A stretch of 64,000 nucleotides of DNA from a virus. The stretch covers positions 62,001 through 126,000 of the IMG/VR virus record IMGVR_UViG_3300030508_000015. One strand, given 5' to 3'. Under the pieces are notes generated by a model, which saw nothing but the letters and a program-made list of their open reading frames with translations, did no database searches and was not told where the DNA came from. Positions 7,954-14,700 of the stretch are shown piece after piece (the first letter of the stretch is position 1; every line of letters begins with the position of its first letter). Position numbers and translations under genes: made by a program.

Positions 7954-8796
7954 TTACCCTTCCCGAACAAACCTGATCTTATCTGCACATGGCCCCTTCT
8001 TATTAGTGGAATATACGAAAGAGACGGTATCTCCTTCATATAGTTTCCCGCTATCGATGGGAAATGTTACATCTTCCCAGTTAGTGACGTGCCAGTATAG
8101 CCGTTGTGCCCCAGGGATATTGGGAAGAATAAATCCATACCCATTAGTGAAGATGGAGATGACAGTACCCTCCACCCTTTCATTAGATGAGGTCAGTTCC
8201 TTCAACCCAATGTACCGAATCTGCCCACCAACTGAAGAAACGGTTTTCATCTCGAACTCAGGTAACATTTCAATGATTTCGGAGAGCGATGTAACTCCGA
8301 ACTCAGTGTAGTCTATCTCTGGGTTGAGCTTTTTCAAAGTCTCCCCTACAGATGCTAAGTTCGCACTCGGCCCACCCAACTGCCTTATCGTAGCTAAATA
8401 GGCAGCCTTGATTTGCTGCTTCACTACATCTGATATTGGTGGGAATGCCTCCGGCTTGATCTCCTTCACTACCAAAGTAGCAATGGAGTTGGTTTCGCCA
8501 CTAACCGGATCACGCTTTACCACATTAAGCTGAATTTTCCCAGCCTGCAGTTTCCGGAGCATGAATCCGGCATACTTCCCACCCGCCAATGTAATGTCAA
8601 TAACCAGATCGATTACCTCCTGTTCGACCTTGACCGACTTCATCTCTGGTTGAATATTAGTGAGTTTAGTGAGTTTAACAACTTCCTCAACCTCAAGTTC
8701 TGTTAAGGAGCAGGAGGTTGAGTTGAGCCGAGGGACATACTTGAGAATCTCCTTACTAGAGATTCCCAACTTCTTAGCTAATTCGTGAACGCGCAT
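7954..8796 (-). CDS. RNA-binding fusion: IF2N + OST-HTH/LOTUS + cold-shock domain
   Basis: Three nucleic-acid modules can be read. Residues 1-50 (RVHELAKKLGISSKEIL) match the N-terminal domain of initiation factor IF2. Residues ~121-187 (ISDVVKQQIK...IDYTEFGVTSLSEIIEMLPEF) match an OST-HTH/LOTUS fold. Residues ~207-277 match a cold-shock OB fold with the RNP1-like 'NGYGFI' and 'YWHVTNW'. Such a set points to RNA binding, perhaps in translation control or host takeover. A C-box-type promoter lies about 170 nt upstream (8971-9012). Domain calls are by eye; the combination is not one I know. Confidence 0.75.
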   Translation of the reverse strand: MRVHELAKKLGISSKEILKYVPRLNSTSCSLTELEVEEVVKLTKLTNIQPEMKSVKVEQEVIDLVIDITLAGGKYAGFMLRKLQAGKIQLNVVKRDPVSGETNSIATLVVKEIKPEAFPPISDVVKQQIKAAYLATIRQLGGPSANLASVGETLKKLNPEIDYTEFGVTSLSEIIEMLPEFEMKTVSSVGGQIRYIGLKELTSSNERVEGTVISIFTNGYGFILPNIPGAQRLYWHVTNWEDVTFPIDSGKLYEGDTVSFVYSTNKKGPCADKIRFVREG

Positions 8797-8945
8797 ATGT
8801 TTTTAGTTTGAAGGAGGAACAAGGAATTTATCTTGTCCCTATTATTGATTGTGAGTTTTACAGGAGTTCTAACAACCCCCTCCTGCCTTATCTTTATTGC
8901 TGGAACAAAAGCCAGCAATTGAATTTTTGCGATTTTGATTTTCAT
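8778..8945 (-). CDS. Possible 55-aa leader ORF
   Basis: A frame beginning MKIKIAKIQLLAFVPAIK runs from 8945 and overlaps the start of the fusion gene by 19 nt in another frame. It lies just downstream of the minus-strand C-box promoter. It may be a real small gene or leader peptide, or chance. Between it and 9161 no other gene is seen; that stretch holds the divergent promoters. Confidence 0.3.
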   Translation of the reverse strand: MKIKIAKIQLLAFVPAIKIRQEGVVRTPVKLTINNRDKINSLFLLQTKNICAFTN

Positions 8946-8970
8946 TAAGTTAACAAACTCTGTTCAATAT

Positions 8971-9012
8971 ATTATACCTGATTATGGTAAATATAGATGG
9001 TGGGGGGAGGGG
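8971..9012 (-). promoter_or_regulatory. C-box / GGTATAAT promoter (divergent, minus)
   Basis: On the minus strand, CCCCTCCCCCC (plus 9002-9012), about 25 nt, then GG and TATAAT (8976-8971). The C-box forms an inverted repeat with the C-box of the plus-strand promoter (GGAGGGGTCG at 9006-9015 with CGACCCCTCC at 9046-9055). The spacing is 2 nt longer than at the other sites. Confidence 0.45.
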
Positions 9013-9048
9013 TCGTTATTCATATGTATCGTGTAATATAGTACCCGA

Positions 9049-9089
9049 CCCCTCCCCTCCTAATTATTTTGCCTAAATAAAGGTATAAT
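9049..9089 (+). promoter_or_regulatory. C-box / GGTATAAT phage-type promoter
   Basis: CCCCTCCCCTCC (9049-9060), exactly 23 nt, then TATAAT (9084-9089) preceded by GG. There is no TTGACA-like -35 at normal distance. It drives the 37-aa gene at 9162. Confidence 0.62.
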
Positions 9090-9161
9090 AGTCTGATAGA
9101 GCGTCTTTAAATATTTAGAGATGTTCTCAGTAAACCGCAACAAACGTTACTACAAAACATT

Positions 9162-9275
9162 ATGAAGATCACTGTTATCTGTTTATCCGTGGCCTGTGTC
9201 GTTTTACTGGGCTGGGCCATTGTCAAGACCACCCCCTCTGGGAGCAGAGCCCCGGCCCCTACTGCCCAGAAGTAA
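9162..9275 (+). CDS. 37-aa membrane peptide
   Basis: MKITVICLSVACVVLLGWAI: one hydrophobic segment right after the start, then a Pro/Ala-rich tail (KTTPSGSRAPAPTAQK). It could be a membrane-anchored or secreted micro-protein. It lies 70 nt downstream of a C-box promoter and is followed by a strong hairpin terminator, so it appears to be transcribed alone. Function unknown. Confidence 0.6.
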   Translation: MKITVICLSVACVVLLGWAIVKTTPSGSRAPAPTAQK

Positions 9276-9329
9276 GTACAAGTTTCAACCCTGGCGCGCC
9301 CAGCAGTAAGCCAACGGTTGCGGTAGGAG

Positions 9330-9358
9330 GGGGCTGGAGAAGAGTAGTCTTCAGCCCC
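9330..9358 (+). terminator. Hairpin terminator
   Basis: GGGGCTGGAGA / TCTTCAGCCCC, 10 of 11 bp paired, 7-nt loop. A homologous hairpin follows the gene at 9813 (10187-10223), part of a duplicated cassette. No long U tract follows. Confidence 0.55.
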
Positions 9359-9380
9359 TATCCTTCCAGTTACATTCAGT

Positions 9381-9422
9381 AGTAAGTAAACTACCTAGAT
9401 ACTCATAGGTAGTTTACTTACT
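9381..9422. repeat. Perfect 17-bp inverted repeat
   Basis: AGTAAGTAAACTACCTA is followed by an 8-nt loop and its exact reverse complement. It sits just upstream of the first GGTCAx repeat gene. The right arm (AGTTTACTTACT) is kept in the second cassette at about 10241, whereas the left arm is eroded. Could be a terminator or a regulator/replication site. Confidence 0.75.
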
Positions 9423-9530
9423 ATTTTGTCATCTAATTTTTTTTGCTAGCGAACAACAAACAACATGAACATTTCTTTACTACGAGCACAATATGATAAC
9501 GCAGGGTCAAGGTCATGGTCAGGGACAAGG
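9410..9530 (+). repeat. Duplicated leader of the hexamer-repeat cassette (copy 1)
   Basis: About 120 bp here, from AGTTTACTTACT through the ATG of the Ser/Gly/Arg repeat ORF into the first repeats, recurs almost unchanged at 10241-10362. The conserved part includes the TTTTGTCATCTAATTTTTT stretch, an A/C-rich leader (AACAACAAACAAC) and the first ~20 codons. Confidence 0.85.
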
Positions 9531-9737
9531 TCAGGGTCAAGGTCAGGGTCAGAGTCAGTGTCAAGGTCAAGGGCAGGGTCAGGGTCAAGGTCAGGGTCAT
9601 GGTCAGTGTCAAGGTCAGGGTCAAGGTCATGGTCAAGGTCAGGGTCAAGGTCATGGTCAGAGTCAAGGTCAAGGTCAAGGTCAAGGTCAGGGTCAAGGTC
9701 AAGGTCAAGGTCAGGGTCAAGGTCAGGGACATGGTAA
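9465..9737 (+). CDS. Ser/Gly/Arg dipeptide-repeat protein, copy 1 (90 aa)
   Basis: MNISLLRAQYDNAGSRSWSG, then SGSRSGS-type repeats made by GGTCAx hexamers. This frame is chosen because its ATG follows a leader conserved in both cassettes and because it is the ATG-initiated frame that stays open from the conserved start in both copies. An overlapping GQ-repeat frame (9493-9816, MITQGQGHGQ...) is open here but has TAG stops in copy 2. The product would resemble an RS/GS-rich RNA-binding or scaffold tail. It may also be non-coding repeat DNA. Confidence 0.45.
   Translation: MNISLLRAQYDNAGSRSWSGTRSGSRSGSESVSRSRAGSGSRSGSWSVSRSGSRSWSRSGSRSWSESRSRSRSRSGSRSRSRSGSRSGTW
9504..9734 (+). repeat. GGTCAx hexanucleotide array, copy 1
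   Basis: About 38 tandem hexamers of GGTCAA, GGTCAG and GGTCAT with few exceptions. All six-frame translations are simple dipeptide repeats, as expected for a hexamer. There are no spacers, so it is not a CRISPR array. Confidence 0.95.
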
Positions 9738-9812
9738 AAATAATAAAGTTCTGATCAACTCTACCAACGAACAACAAACAACAAACAACAAACAACAAAC
9801 AACAACAAAAAT

Positions 9813-10175
9813 ATGATTAACATTAATGAACTAACTATTGGGGAAGTCAAGGAACTGGCAAAAATTGCTCAGTCGTTAAACCTCTGTTCCAAACCTGCTC
9901 CTGAAAATAACTCCCATCCGTACCAAGTCGGTGATAAATATTTCGTACGGACCGTTACCCATCACTATACCGGCCAGTTAGAGCAGGTATCGGAACATGA
10001 GTTGGTCCTCTCCCAGGCCGCATGGGTTGCAGATGATGGTAAGTTTTCAGCAGCGGTCAGTTCTGGTAATTTCAATGAAGTTGAGATGTACCCGGCTTGC
10101 CAGAAAGTGATTATTGGTAGGGCTGCGATTTTGGATGCAGTAATGATTCCGGTGTTACCTACCCAGACCAAGTAA
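9813..10175 (+). CDS. Hypothetical 120-aa protein
   Basis: No family recognised. Soluble; N-terminus ININELTIGEVKELAKIAQSL and a middle with HHYTGQLEQVSEHELVLSQ that looks like a small beta domain. The GC-rich codon use matches the minus-strand block rather than the structural genes. It is preceded by a CAA-rich (AACAACAAACAAC) leader without a Shine-Dalgarno sequence and lies between the two hexamer cassettes. Confidence 0.62.
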   Translation: MININELTIGEVKELAKIAQSLNLCSKPAPENNSHPYQVGDKYFVRTVTHHYTGQLEQVSEHELVLSQAAWVADDGKFSAAVSSGNFNEVEMYPACQKVIIGRAAILDAVMIPVLPTQTK

Positions 10176-10186
10176 GTGAAGTTAAT

Positions 10187-10223
10187 AGGAGGGGTTGGAG
10201 AAGAATAGTCTTCAGCCTCTCCT
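10187..10223 (+). terminator. Hairpin terminator, second cassette
   Basis: AGGAGGGGTTGGAGA pairs with TCTTCAGCCTCTCCT (few mismatches), 7-nt loop. Homologous to 9330-9358. Confidence 0.5.
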
Positions 10224-10240
10224 AATTATATTTAGTAAGC

Positions 10241-10362
10241 AGTTTACTTACTATTTTGTCATCTAATTTTTTTGCCAGCTAACAATAACAAACAACATGA
10301 ACATTTCTTTACTACGAGCACAATATGATAACGCAGGGTCAAGGTCATGGTCAGGGACAAGG
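10241..10362 (+). repeat. Duplicated leader of the hexamer-repeat cassette (copy 2)
   Basis: Near-identical to 9410-9530, with one T fewer in the T run and an altered A/C leader (AACAATAACAAACAAC). Confidence 0.85.
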
Positions 10363-10635
10363 TCAAGGTTAGGGTCAGGGTCAGGGTCAGGGTCAGGGTC
10401 AGGGTCAAGGTTAGGGTCAGGGTCAGGGTCAGGGTCAGGGTCAGGGTCAGGGTCAAGGTCATGGTCAAGGTCAGGGTCAGAGTCAGTGTCAAGGTCAAGG
10501 TCAGGGTCAAGGTCAAGGTCATGGTCAGGGTCAAGGTCATGGTCAGGGACAAGGTCATGGTCAGGGTCAGGGTCAGGGTCATCGTCATCGTCATGGTCAG
10601 GGTCAGGGTCAGGGTCAAGGGCAGGGTCATCGTAA
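10297..10635 (+). CDS. Ser/Gly/Arg dipeptide-repeat protein, copy 2 (112 aa)
   Basis: It has the same first ~22 residues as copy 1 and then a longer run of GS/RS dipeptides, ending GSSSSSWSGSGSGSRAGSS. The alternative GQ frame is stopped by TAG after about 15 codons here, which favours the Ser/Gly/Arg frame as the conserved one. Function unknown; expression not certain. Confidence 0.42.
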   Translation: MNISLLRAQYDNAGSRSWSGTRSRLGSGSGSGSGSGSRLGSGSGSGSGSGSGSRSWSRSGSESVSRSRSGSRSRSWSGSRSWSGTRSWSGSGSGSSSSSWSGSGSGSRAGSS

Positions 10636-10655
10636 TGGTCAGGGTCAAGGGCAGG
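10336..10655 (+). repeat. GGTCAx hexanucleotide array, copy 2
   Basis: About 50 tandem hexamers, dominated by GGTCAG, with GGTTAG and ATCGTC variants. It is longer and more homogeneous than copy 1, consistent with slippage or recombination. Confidence 0.95.
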
Positions 10656-10675
10656 TGCTATTAAGTAAGCAATTT

Positions 10676-10716
10676 GAATTGGTAGAATAGTTCAACTCTG
10701 GCTATTCTACCAATTC
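10676..10716 (+). terminator. Strong hairpin after the repeat gene
   Basis: Perfect 15-bp stem GAATTGGTAGAATAG / CTATTCTACCAATTC, 11-nt loop, followed by CTTAAAAA. The next ~170 bp to 10886 has no gene; it holds a C-rich tract (CCCTCC, CCACCCCTC) and AT-rich promoter-like sequence. Confidence 0.65.
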
Positions 10717-10886
10717 CTTAAAAATAAATAATTTAACTTATTTTTAACTATAAGTAACTGTTTTACCTTATATACCACATTTACCCTCCTATCCACCTCC
10801 CTCCACCCCTCTCTGCATCCCCTAACCCTCACCTTTACCCTATAAACATTACTCATTATATCAAACTGTAGTATTATTTTATCTAT

Positions 10887-11234
10887 ATGAAACATACAAC
10901 TCGAATTACAATAAACCACCACTCCCTACCTCCAGAATACAAACTAACCCTGATAAATAAACTAACCCTCCTATACCCCCTCTCTTCAACTACTCACTAT
11001 TATTTAATCGTTCTTATACATGCCTTAACTAGCGCTACCACTAATATTACCTATTATGAGATTGGTAGATTCTTTTATAAACTATTTAAATGTATTAAGA
11101 ATAATAAAGTTGAAGATAGAGTATATATTAATGCTAACCAATACTTAACCGAAACTGACATGCAAATCCTCTCCAACCTGATTGAATTCCATGACCTTAC
11201 TACCGAACAAAATCAAGCTAATATCCAAAACTGA
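10887..11234 (+). CDS. Hypothetical 115-aa protein, tandem paralogue 1
   Basis: First of three adjacent related small proteins. They share a helical body and a C-terminal 'LT..-..L..LI' ending (here YLTETDMQILSNLI). Not recognised. The gene overlaps the next by 44 nt. First gene after a ~250-nt non-coding gap, so it likely heads this operon. Confidence 0.6.
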   Translation: MKHTTRITINHHSLPPEYKLTLINKLTLLYPLSSTTHYYLIVLIHALTSATTNITYYEIGRFFYKLFKCIKNNKVEDRVYINANQYLTETDMQILSNLIEFHDLTTEQNQANIQN

Positions 11235-11493
11235 TAGACTAGACCTTATTTATAGTTTAACTAATATATTCTTTGATACCATTCTAGTTAATACTGGTAG
11301 AAGTAATAAAGATAAAGTATCACTATTAACCGTAGTACATGCATTATCTTTTCCTAGCTCAGACTGGTATCCGATAACAGGATATTATAAAAAGCTCCTA
11401 ACTTACATTAAAGAAGATGAACTAGAGGCTGATCCTAATATCAATATATATTTTACTAAGAAACATATAAAACTACTGAAATCAATTATATGA
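11191..11493 (+). CDS. Hypothetical 100-aa protein, tandem paralogue 2
   Basis: MTLLPNKIKLISKTDRLDLI... with 'VHALSFPSSDWYPITGYYKKLLTYIKE' matching the 'IHALTSATTNITYYEIGRFF' region of its left neighbour, and ending FTKKHIKLLKSII. The ATG at 11191 is preferred over an upstream TTG. Its stop overlaps the next start by ATGA. Confidence 0.6.
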   Translation: MTLLPNKIKLISKTDRLDLIYSLTNIFFDTILVNTGRSNKDKVSLLTVVHALSFPSSDWYPITGYYKKLLTYIKEDELEADPNINIYFTKKHIKLLKSII

Positions 11494-11846
11494 ATAACAA
11501 TCCTATCTTTAATGAACCATTTATCCTCAATTTAAGTAGTGAGGCCAAACTACTACTAATTAAAGCCTTATGTAAACTAGCTATAAGTAATTTCAGCCAT
11601 ACTATATTAATTGATTCTTTTATAGTTATTAATAGTATAGTAAATAACCTGGAACGGGATACTGTTAATCTAGGTGATTACTGGCGAACTCTACCTACTA
11701 GTAAAAGAACTAAGTGGGTAAGAATACTAGTATATATAAAGAATAGTCAGAACTTGGCCGAGACGCTTACATATCAACGAGGAAGCAGAGTTATTAATCT
11801 GCTAACTGAACATGAATACGAACTACTTAAACAACTGATATTATGA
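11490..11846 (+). CDS. Hypothetical 118-aa protein, tandem paralogue 3
   Basis: MNNNPIFNEPFILNLSSEAK..., ending LLTEHEYELLKQLI as in the two genes before it. The most diverged member of the triplet. ATGA overlaps with both neighbours indicate translational coupling. Function unknown. Confidence 0.6.
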   Translation: MNNNPIFNEPFILNLSSEAKLLLIKALCKLAISNFSHTILIDSFIVINSIVNNLERDTVNLGDYWRTLPTSKRTKWVRILVYIKNSQNLAETLTYQRGSRVINLLTEHEYELLKQLIL

Positions 11847-12211
11847 AAGATAAGATTAAGAAAGTATTGATTGAACGCAGTATTATGGAGCTACCTCTTA
11901 GTTTAAGTGGTGGATATGCTAATGGTTATGTAGGTATGCCTCCTGAACATCCTTGGTTCGGTAAGTATTATACTAATCTTGACGTTTCCATTCACGGTGG
12001 GCTTACTTATTCCAACCCGTATTTACCTAATAATATATATGATACAACATTGTGGTGGATAGGATTTGATACTAGTCACTACGGCGATACTATAATTACC
12101 TGTAATAGAACTTACTGTGAAAATGAATTGAAATCCTTATATAATCAAGTAGTGGCTGCAATTCCTGGCATATACTGTATTTACGTTGATACTATCTGTC
12201 CTAAATTATGA
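11843..12211 (+). CDS. Conserved hypothetical protein (PPEHPWFGKYY type)
   Basis: It contains 'MPPEHPWFGKYYTNLDVSIH', 'GGLTYSNPYLP', 'WWIGFDTSHYGD' and 'YCENELKSLYNQ', a signature I know from hypothetical proteins in many phages and some bacteria. No function is established. Length 122 aa is normal for that group. In an operon with ATGA overlap. Confidence 0.75.
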   Translation: MKDKIKKVLIERSIMELPLSLSGGYANGYVGMPPEHPWFGKYYTNLDVSIHGGLTYSNPYLPNNIYDTTLWWIGFDTSHYGDTIITCNRTYCENELKSLYNQVVAAIPGIYCIYVDTICPKL

Positions 12212-12345
12212 GATTATTCATACCTTTAATCCTGGTAGTCTCCCTGCTCAGCTATTGGTTCTGGTCCACCTATATCAGAAGTGAAAGTAAAAGACGTAGG
12301 GATATTAATTCTGACATTGAAAATAAACGCTTTGATGACTTATGA
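12208..12345 (+). CDS. 45-aa single-pass membrane protein
   Basis: MRLFIPLILVVSLLSYWFW: one N-terminal transmembrane helix, then a basic tail (RSESKRRRDINSD). The start and stop overlap the adjacent genes (ATGA on both sides), which strongly supports it as a real gene. Function unknown. Confidence 0.65.
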   Translation: MRLFIPLILVVSLLSYWFWSTYIRSESKRRRDINSDIENKRFDDL

Positions 12346-12737
12346 AACTAACAAAAAGAGCTGATAGATGGTATGACGAAAACGATAATAGTTGGTCTAC
12401 AGAAGAATCAGCTACTACATATTCACCTACCTTAACTAATTGTTATAATTGTAGAGATTGTAATGCTTGTAGTGGTTGTAGTGGTTGTAATGGTTGTAGA
12501 GATTGTTATAATTGTAGTAATTGTATTGATTGTAGAGATTGTATTGATTGTAGTTATTGTGATGATTGTAGTGATTGTATTGCGTGTATTAATTGTATTA
12601 CTTGTAGTGAGTGTAGTAGTTGCAGTAATTGTACTAATTTAATAGATTGTGAACCATCGCCCAGACCTAAAATAATTCAAAATGATACTAGACCAGAACT
12701 GAATATTAATGATAGAAGGCTAGAACTTGAACTATAA
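12342..12737 (+). CDS. Cys-X-X tripeptide-repeat protein, copy 1 (131 aa)
   Basis: The N-terminus KRADRWYDENDNSWSTEES is followed by about 26 consecutive tripeptides with Cys at every third position (NCYNCRDCNAC style). The C-terminal 'INDRRLELEL' is also found in the two paralogues at 54791 and 57047. The DNA is a degenerate 9-nt repeat (TGTAGTGAT-like). A period-3 Cys ladder could form a solenoid or bind metal. I know no characterised family with this layout. Cytoplasmic (no signal). Confidence 0.85.
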   Translation: MKLTKRADRWYDENDNSWSTEESATTYSPTLTNCYNCRDCNACSGCSGCNGCRDCYNCSNCIDCRDCIDCSYCDDCSDCIACINCITCSECSSCSNCTNLIDCEPSPRPKIIQNDTRPELNINDRRLELEL

Positions 12738-12740
12738 AAT

Positions 12741-12818
12741 ATGACCTCTTATTTCTTCTAATAAGGCTCTCTTAGGTCATTCTTTTAGAAGGAAATATCT
12801 CATGTGTTTCCTTTTTTT
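12741..12818 (+). terminator. Double hairpin ending in a T tract
   Basis: ATGACCT / AGGTCAT (12741-12780) encloses CTTATT / AATAAG. Then AAGGAAA / TTTCC with an 11-nt loop is followed by seven T (12789-12818). The second hairpin is a classic rho-independent terminator. Confidence 0.75.
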
Positions 12819-12830
12819 AGCTAATAGTAA

Positions 12831-12858
12831 TTGACAATAATCCGTATACCTCTAAACT
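12831..12858 (+). promoter_or_regulatory. Sigma70-like promoter for the Rep-like gene
   Basis: TTGACA (12831-12836), 16-nt spacer, TAAACT (12853-12858), then 14 nt to the ATG at 12873, directly after a terminator. Confidence 0.55.
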
Positions 12859-12872
12859 CTTTATTTATCTAA

Positions 12873-13682
12873 ATGTATTCACGTAGTCAGATCATCTCTA
12901 AATTAGTCTATAGTATTGACCAACTATCAGCTCAGAACTTGGTTGGAGATATACTGGTTACGGCTAAAAGGTCTGATCAGTATGACGGTGAATTTCCTAA
13001 CAAGTTAAATAAGCTGAATGCCTGCTTAAAGAAGTTGTTTAGTAAAGGAGTCTCTATCGTAACCAGGTCTGATTCTGGTAAACTACATGCTCATATAGGT
13101 GTGGAGATGCCTGGTCCTGTCACTAACTTTGACTGGGTAGCTTTTGAACAGAGTGAAAGATACTACAATCTATATAAGCATTTTAAAGATAAGGATAGCT
13201 TGAAATTCTACAACTATTATACCAAGAAGTATAGAAATAGCCTCCCTACTACCTGGCAAGTTATTAATAGTAAACTAATGAGTATAGGTAAAAAGCTGGG
13301 TTTAGGTCGAATATTCCTAACCCCTATTAGAAAGAATCTAACTGCATATAAATGGTATTTAGTATCTAATGTTCCTTATAAAAGAGAAAAGAGAGATAAA
13401 TACATTAGATTCTTCTTTAGTTGGGGTATGGCGGTAGTAGATAAATGTCAGATATTAAATAAGTATACTAAAGCATACCGTAATAAGCTCAAGTCATTTG
13501 CTGAAGGCTTGCAATTAACTAGTGAATCCTATAATATGGTTTTAAGAGATGTACTAGGTAATTCCTGGCATTATCGTGTTAATGAATTGATCAAACATAT
13601 AGATTCTTTAGACTCTTTAGAATTAATCAAATATAATGAATTAAAGTCAACTGTAGCCCTGCATTTACTTCGTTCTCAATGA
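12873..13682 (+). CDS. HUH-type Rep-like protein
   Basis: Residues 70-78 read KLHAHIGVE, an H-hydrophobic-H metal motif as in HUH endonucleases. About 70 residues later 'GRIFLTPIRKNLTAYKWYLV' resembles the region of rolling-circle Rep proteins that carries the catalytic Tyr ('G-LxPIrk---A--Y---Y'). Rep proteins nick a DNA strand and join to its 5' end. In a tailed phage it could be a relic, a co-opted nickase or a regulator. It has its own promoter and overlaps the virion gene downstream by ATGA. Family assignment is moderate. Confidence 0.55.
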   Translation: MYSRSQIISKLVYSIDQLSAQNLVGDILVTAKRSDQYDGEFPNKLNKLNACLKKLFSKGVSIVTRSDSGKLHAHIGVEMPGPVTNFDWVAFEQSERYYNLYKHFKDKDSLKFYNYYTKKYRNSLPTTWQVINSKLMSIGKKLGLGRIFLTPIRKNLTAYKWYLVSNVPYKREKRDKYIRFFFSWGMAVVDKCQILNKYTKAYRNKLKSFAEGLQLTSESYNMVLRDVLGNSWHYRVNELIKHIDSLDSLELIKYNELKSTVALHLLRSQ

Positions 13683-14698
13683 ATAAAACATCCTTCTATA
13701 AAGGTTTACTAGCTGAGTTAACCAAACTAACCAAACTATCTGAACTAGCTAAAGAACCATCTAAAAAACATTGGTATCAGAATCCTTATGTATTAGGAGG
13801 ATTAGGTATTGGTGCTGGCGCTCTAGGTACTTATGGATTGAATAGATATTTTGATAATCCTGCAACAAGCCCAACCCAATCAATTACTACCTCTACTCCT
13901 ACCACTCCTACCACTCCTGCCCCTACCTCATTTAACTCTTTGAATAATGGAATAGCTACTGGAGTTGGAGCAGGTTTAGGTGGTTTGGCTGTAAAGAAAT
14001 GGGGCCTTAATGGAGTATCTGGTGGAGTTGATGCTCTTAGTGGAATTAATAATATATATGATAGTGTTTCAAATCCTGATAACTTAAGTCCTGGTTTAAG
14101 AGCAGTTCAAGGTGTAGGTGGTGCATCTCAAGCAGTATTAGGTGGTTTAGGTTTGGCTGGTAAATCTGTTCCTATGGGTGGATTTGGTAGTCTAGGTAGA
14201 TCAGTATCTATGAGACCAATAACCAACCTTGCCTCCAAACTACTACCATCAGCTCTTAGAAGTACTGCCCCAGCTATACAAAGCTTCTTACCAGGTTTTG
14301 CTGCACCTCGAGCCATGACTGCTGCTGCTGGTAGTGTAGCTGCTGTACCGTTATCTGGTGGGGCTGCAGTTCAAGCTTTATTAAATGAAGGAGGAGATAA
14401 AGCTCAACAACATTCAGATTTGCTAGGTAGTGTAGCAGATAGTCTAGTAGGTACTAAGAATAACCCTGGTATAAGACAGGAACTAAGGTCTGGCGATCCG
14501 GCCTTAATCAATGATGCTAAACAAAGATTAAATAGTTTCTTTAGTTCTGGATCAAATAATCTAGTGACAAGTCCTGGTACATTAGCTAATATAGGTTATA
14601 ACCCTACTCCTTGGTCTAATAAAGGAAATACTGAGAATTTTCAGACTATTGCACATTTACTAGAACAAGTACGTAGAGAGGCAGAGTTAACCAAATAA
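13679..14698 (+). CDS. Virion protein with glycine-zipper membrane segments
   Basis: N-terminal motif 'SFYKGLLAELTKL' is shared with several neighbours. Then come 'VLGGLGIGAGALGTYGL' and 'ATGVGAGLGGLAVKKWGL' (glycine-rich hydrophobic helices) separated by a Pro/Thr linker, and a long Gly/Ala/Ser-rich body. This suggests a membrane-interacting internal or ejected virion protein. That role is inference; no homologue recognised. First of a run of genes with 0-10 nt spacing. Confidence 0.6.
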   Translation: MNKTSFYKGLLAELTKLTKLSELAKEPSKKHWYQNPYVLGGLGIGAGALGTYGLNRYFDNPATSPTQSITTSTPTTPTTPAPTSFNSLNNGIATGVGAGLGGLAVKKWGLNGVSGGVDALSGINNIYDSVSNPDNLSPGLRAVQGVGGASQAVLGGLGLAGKSVPMGGFGSLGRSVSMRPITNLASKLLPSALRSTAPAIQSFLPGFAAPRAMTAAAGSVAAVPLSGGAAVQALLNEGGDKAQQHSDLLGSVADSLVGTKNNPGIRQELRSGDPALINDAKQRLNSFFSSGSNNLVTSPGTLANIGYNPTPWSNKGNTENFQTIAHLLEQVRREAELTK

Positions 14699-14700
14699 TT

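Noticed and set aside
9433-9798. Long Thr-Leu repeat frames on the opposite strand of the hexamer arrays
   Set aside because: These are the unavoidable complementary reading of a hexamer repeat; they lack conserved starts between the two copies.
10336-10420. TAG codons at Gln positions in the GQ frame of the second hexamer array, hinting at TAG-to-Gln recoding
   Set aside because: TAG is used as the normal stop of several intact genes (for example thyX at 41556 and the gene at 4150), and the Ser/Gly/Arg frame, not the GQ frame, is conserved between the two cassettes.
9504-10655. CRISPR-like or telomere-like array
   Set aside because: The repeats are contiguous 6-mers with no spacers, and no cas genes are present.
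10780-10846. A further C-box promoter upstream of 10887
   Set aside because: The tract is C-rich and a TATAAA follows, but the spacing is about 28 nt and the GG before TATAAA is missing.
12400-12640. 9-nt TGTAGTGAT repeats as non-coding satellite DNA
   Set aside because: The same N- and C-terminal coding sequence surrounds the repeats in three separate genes, with ATGA overlaps to neighbours, so they are coding.
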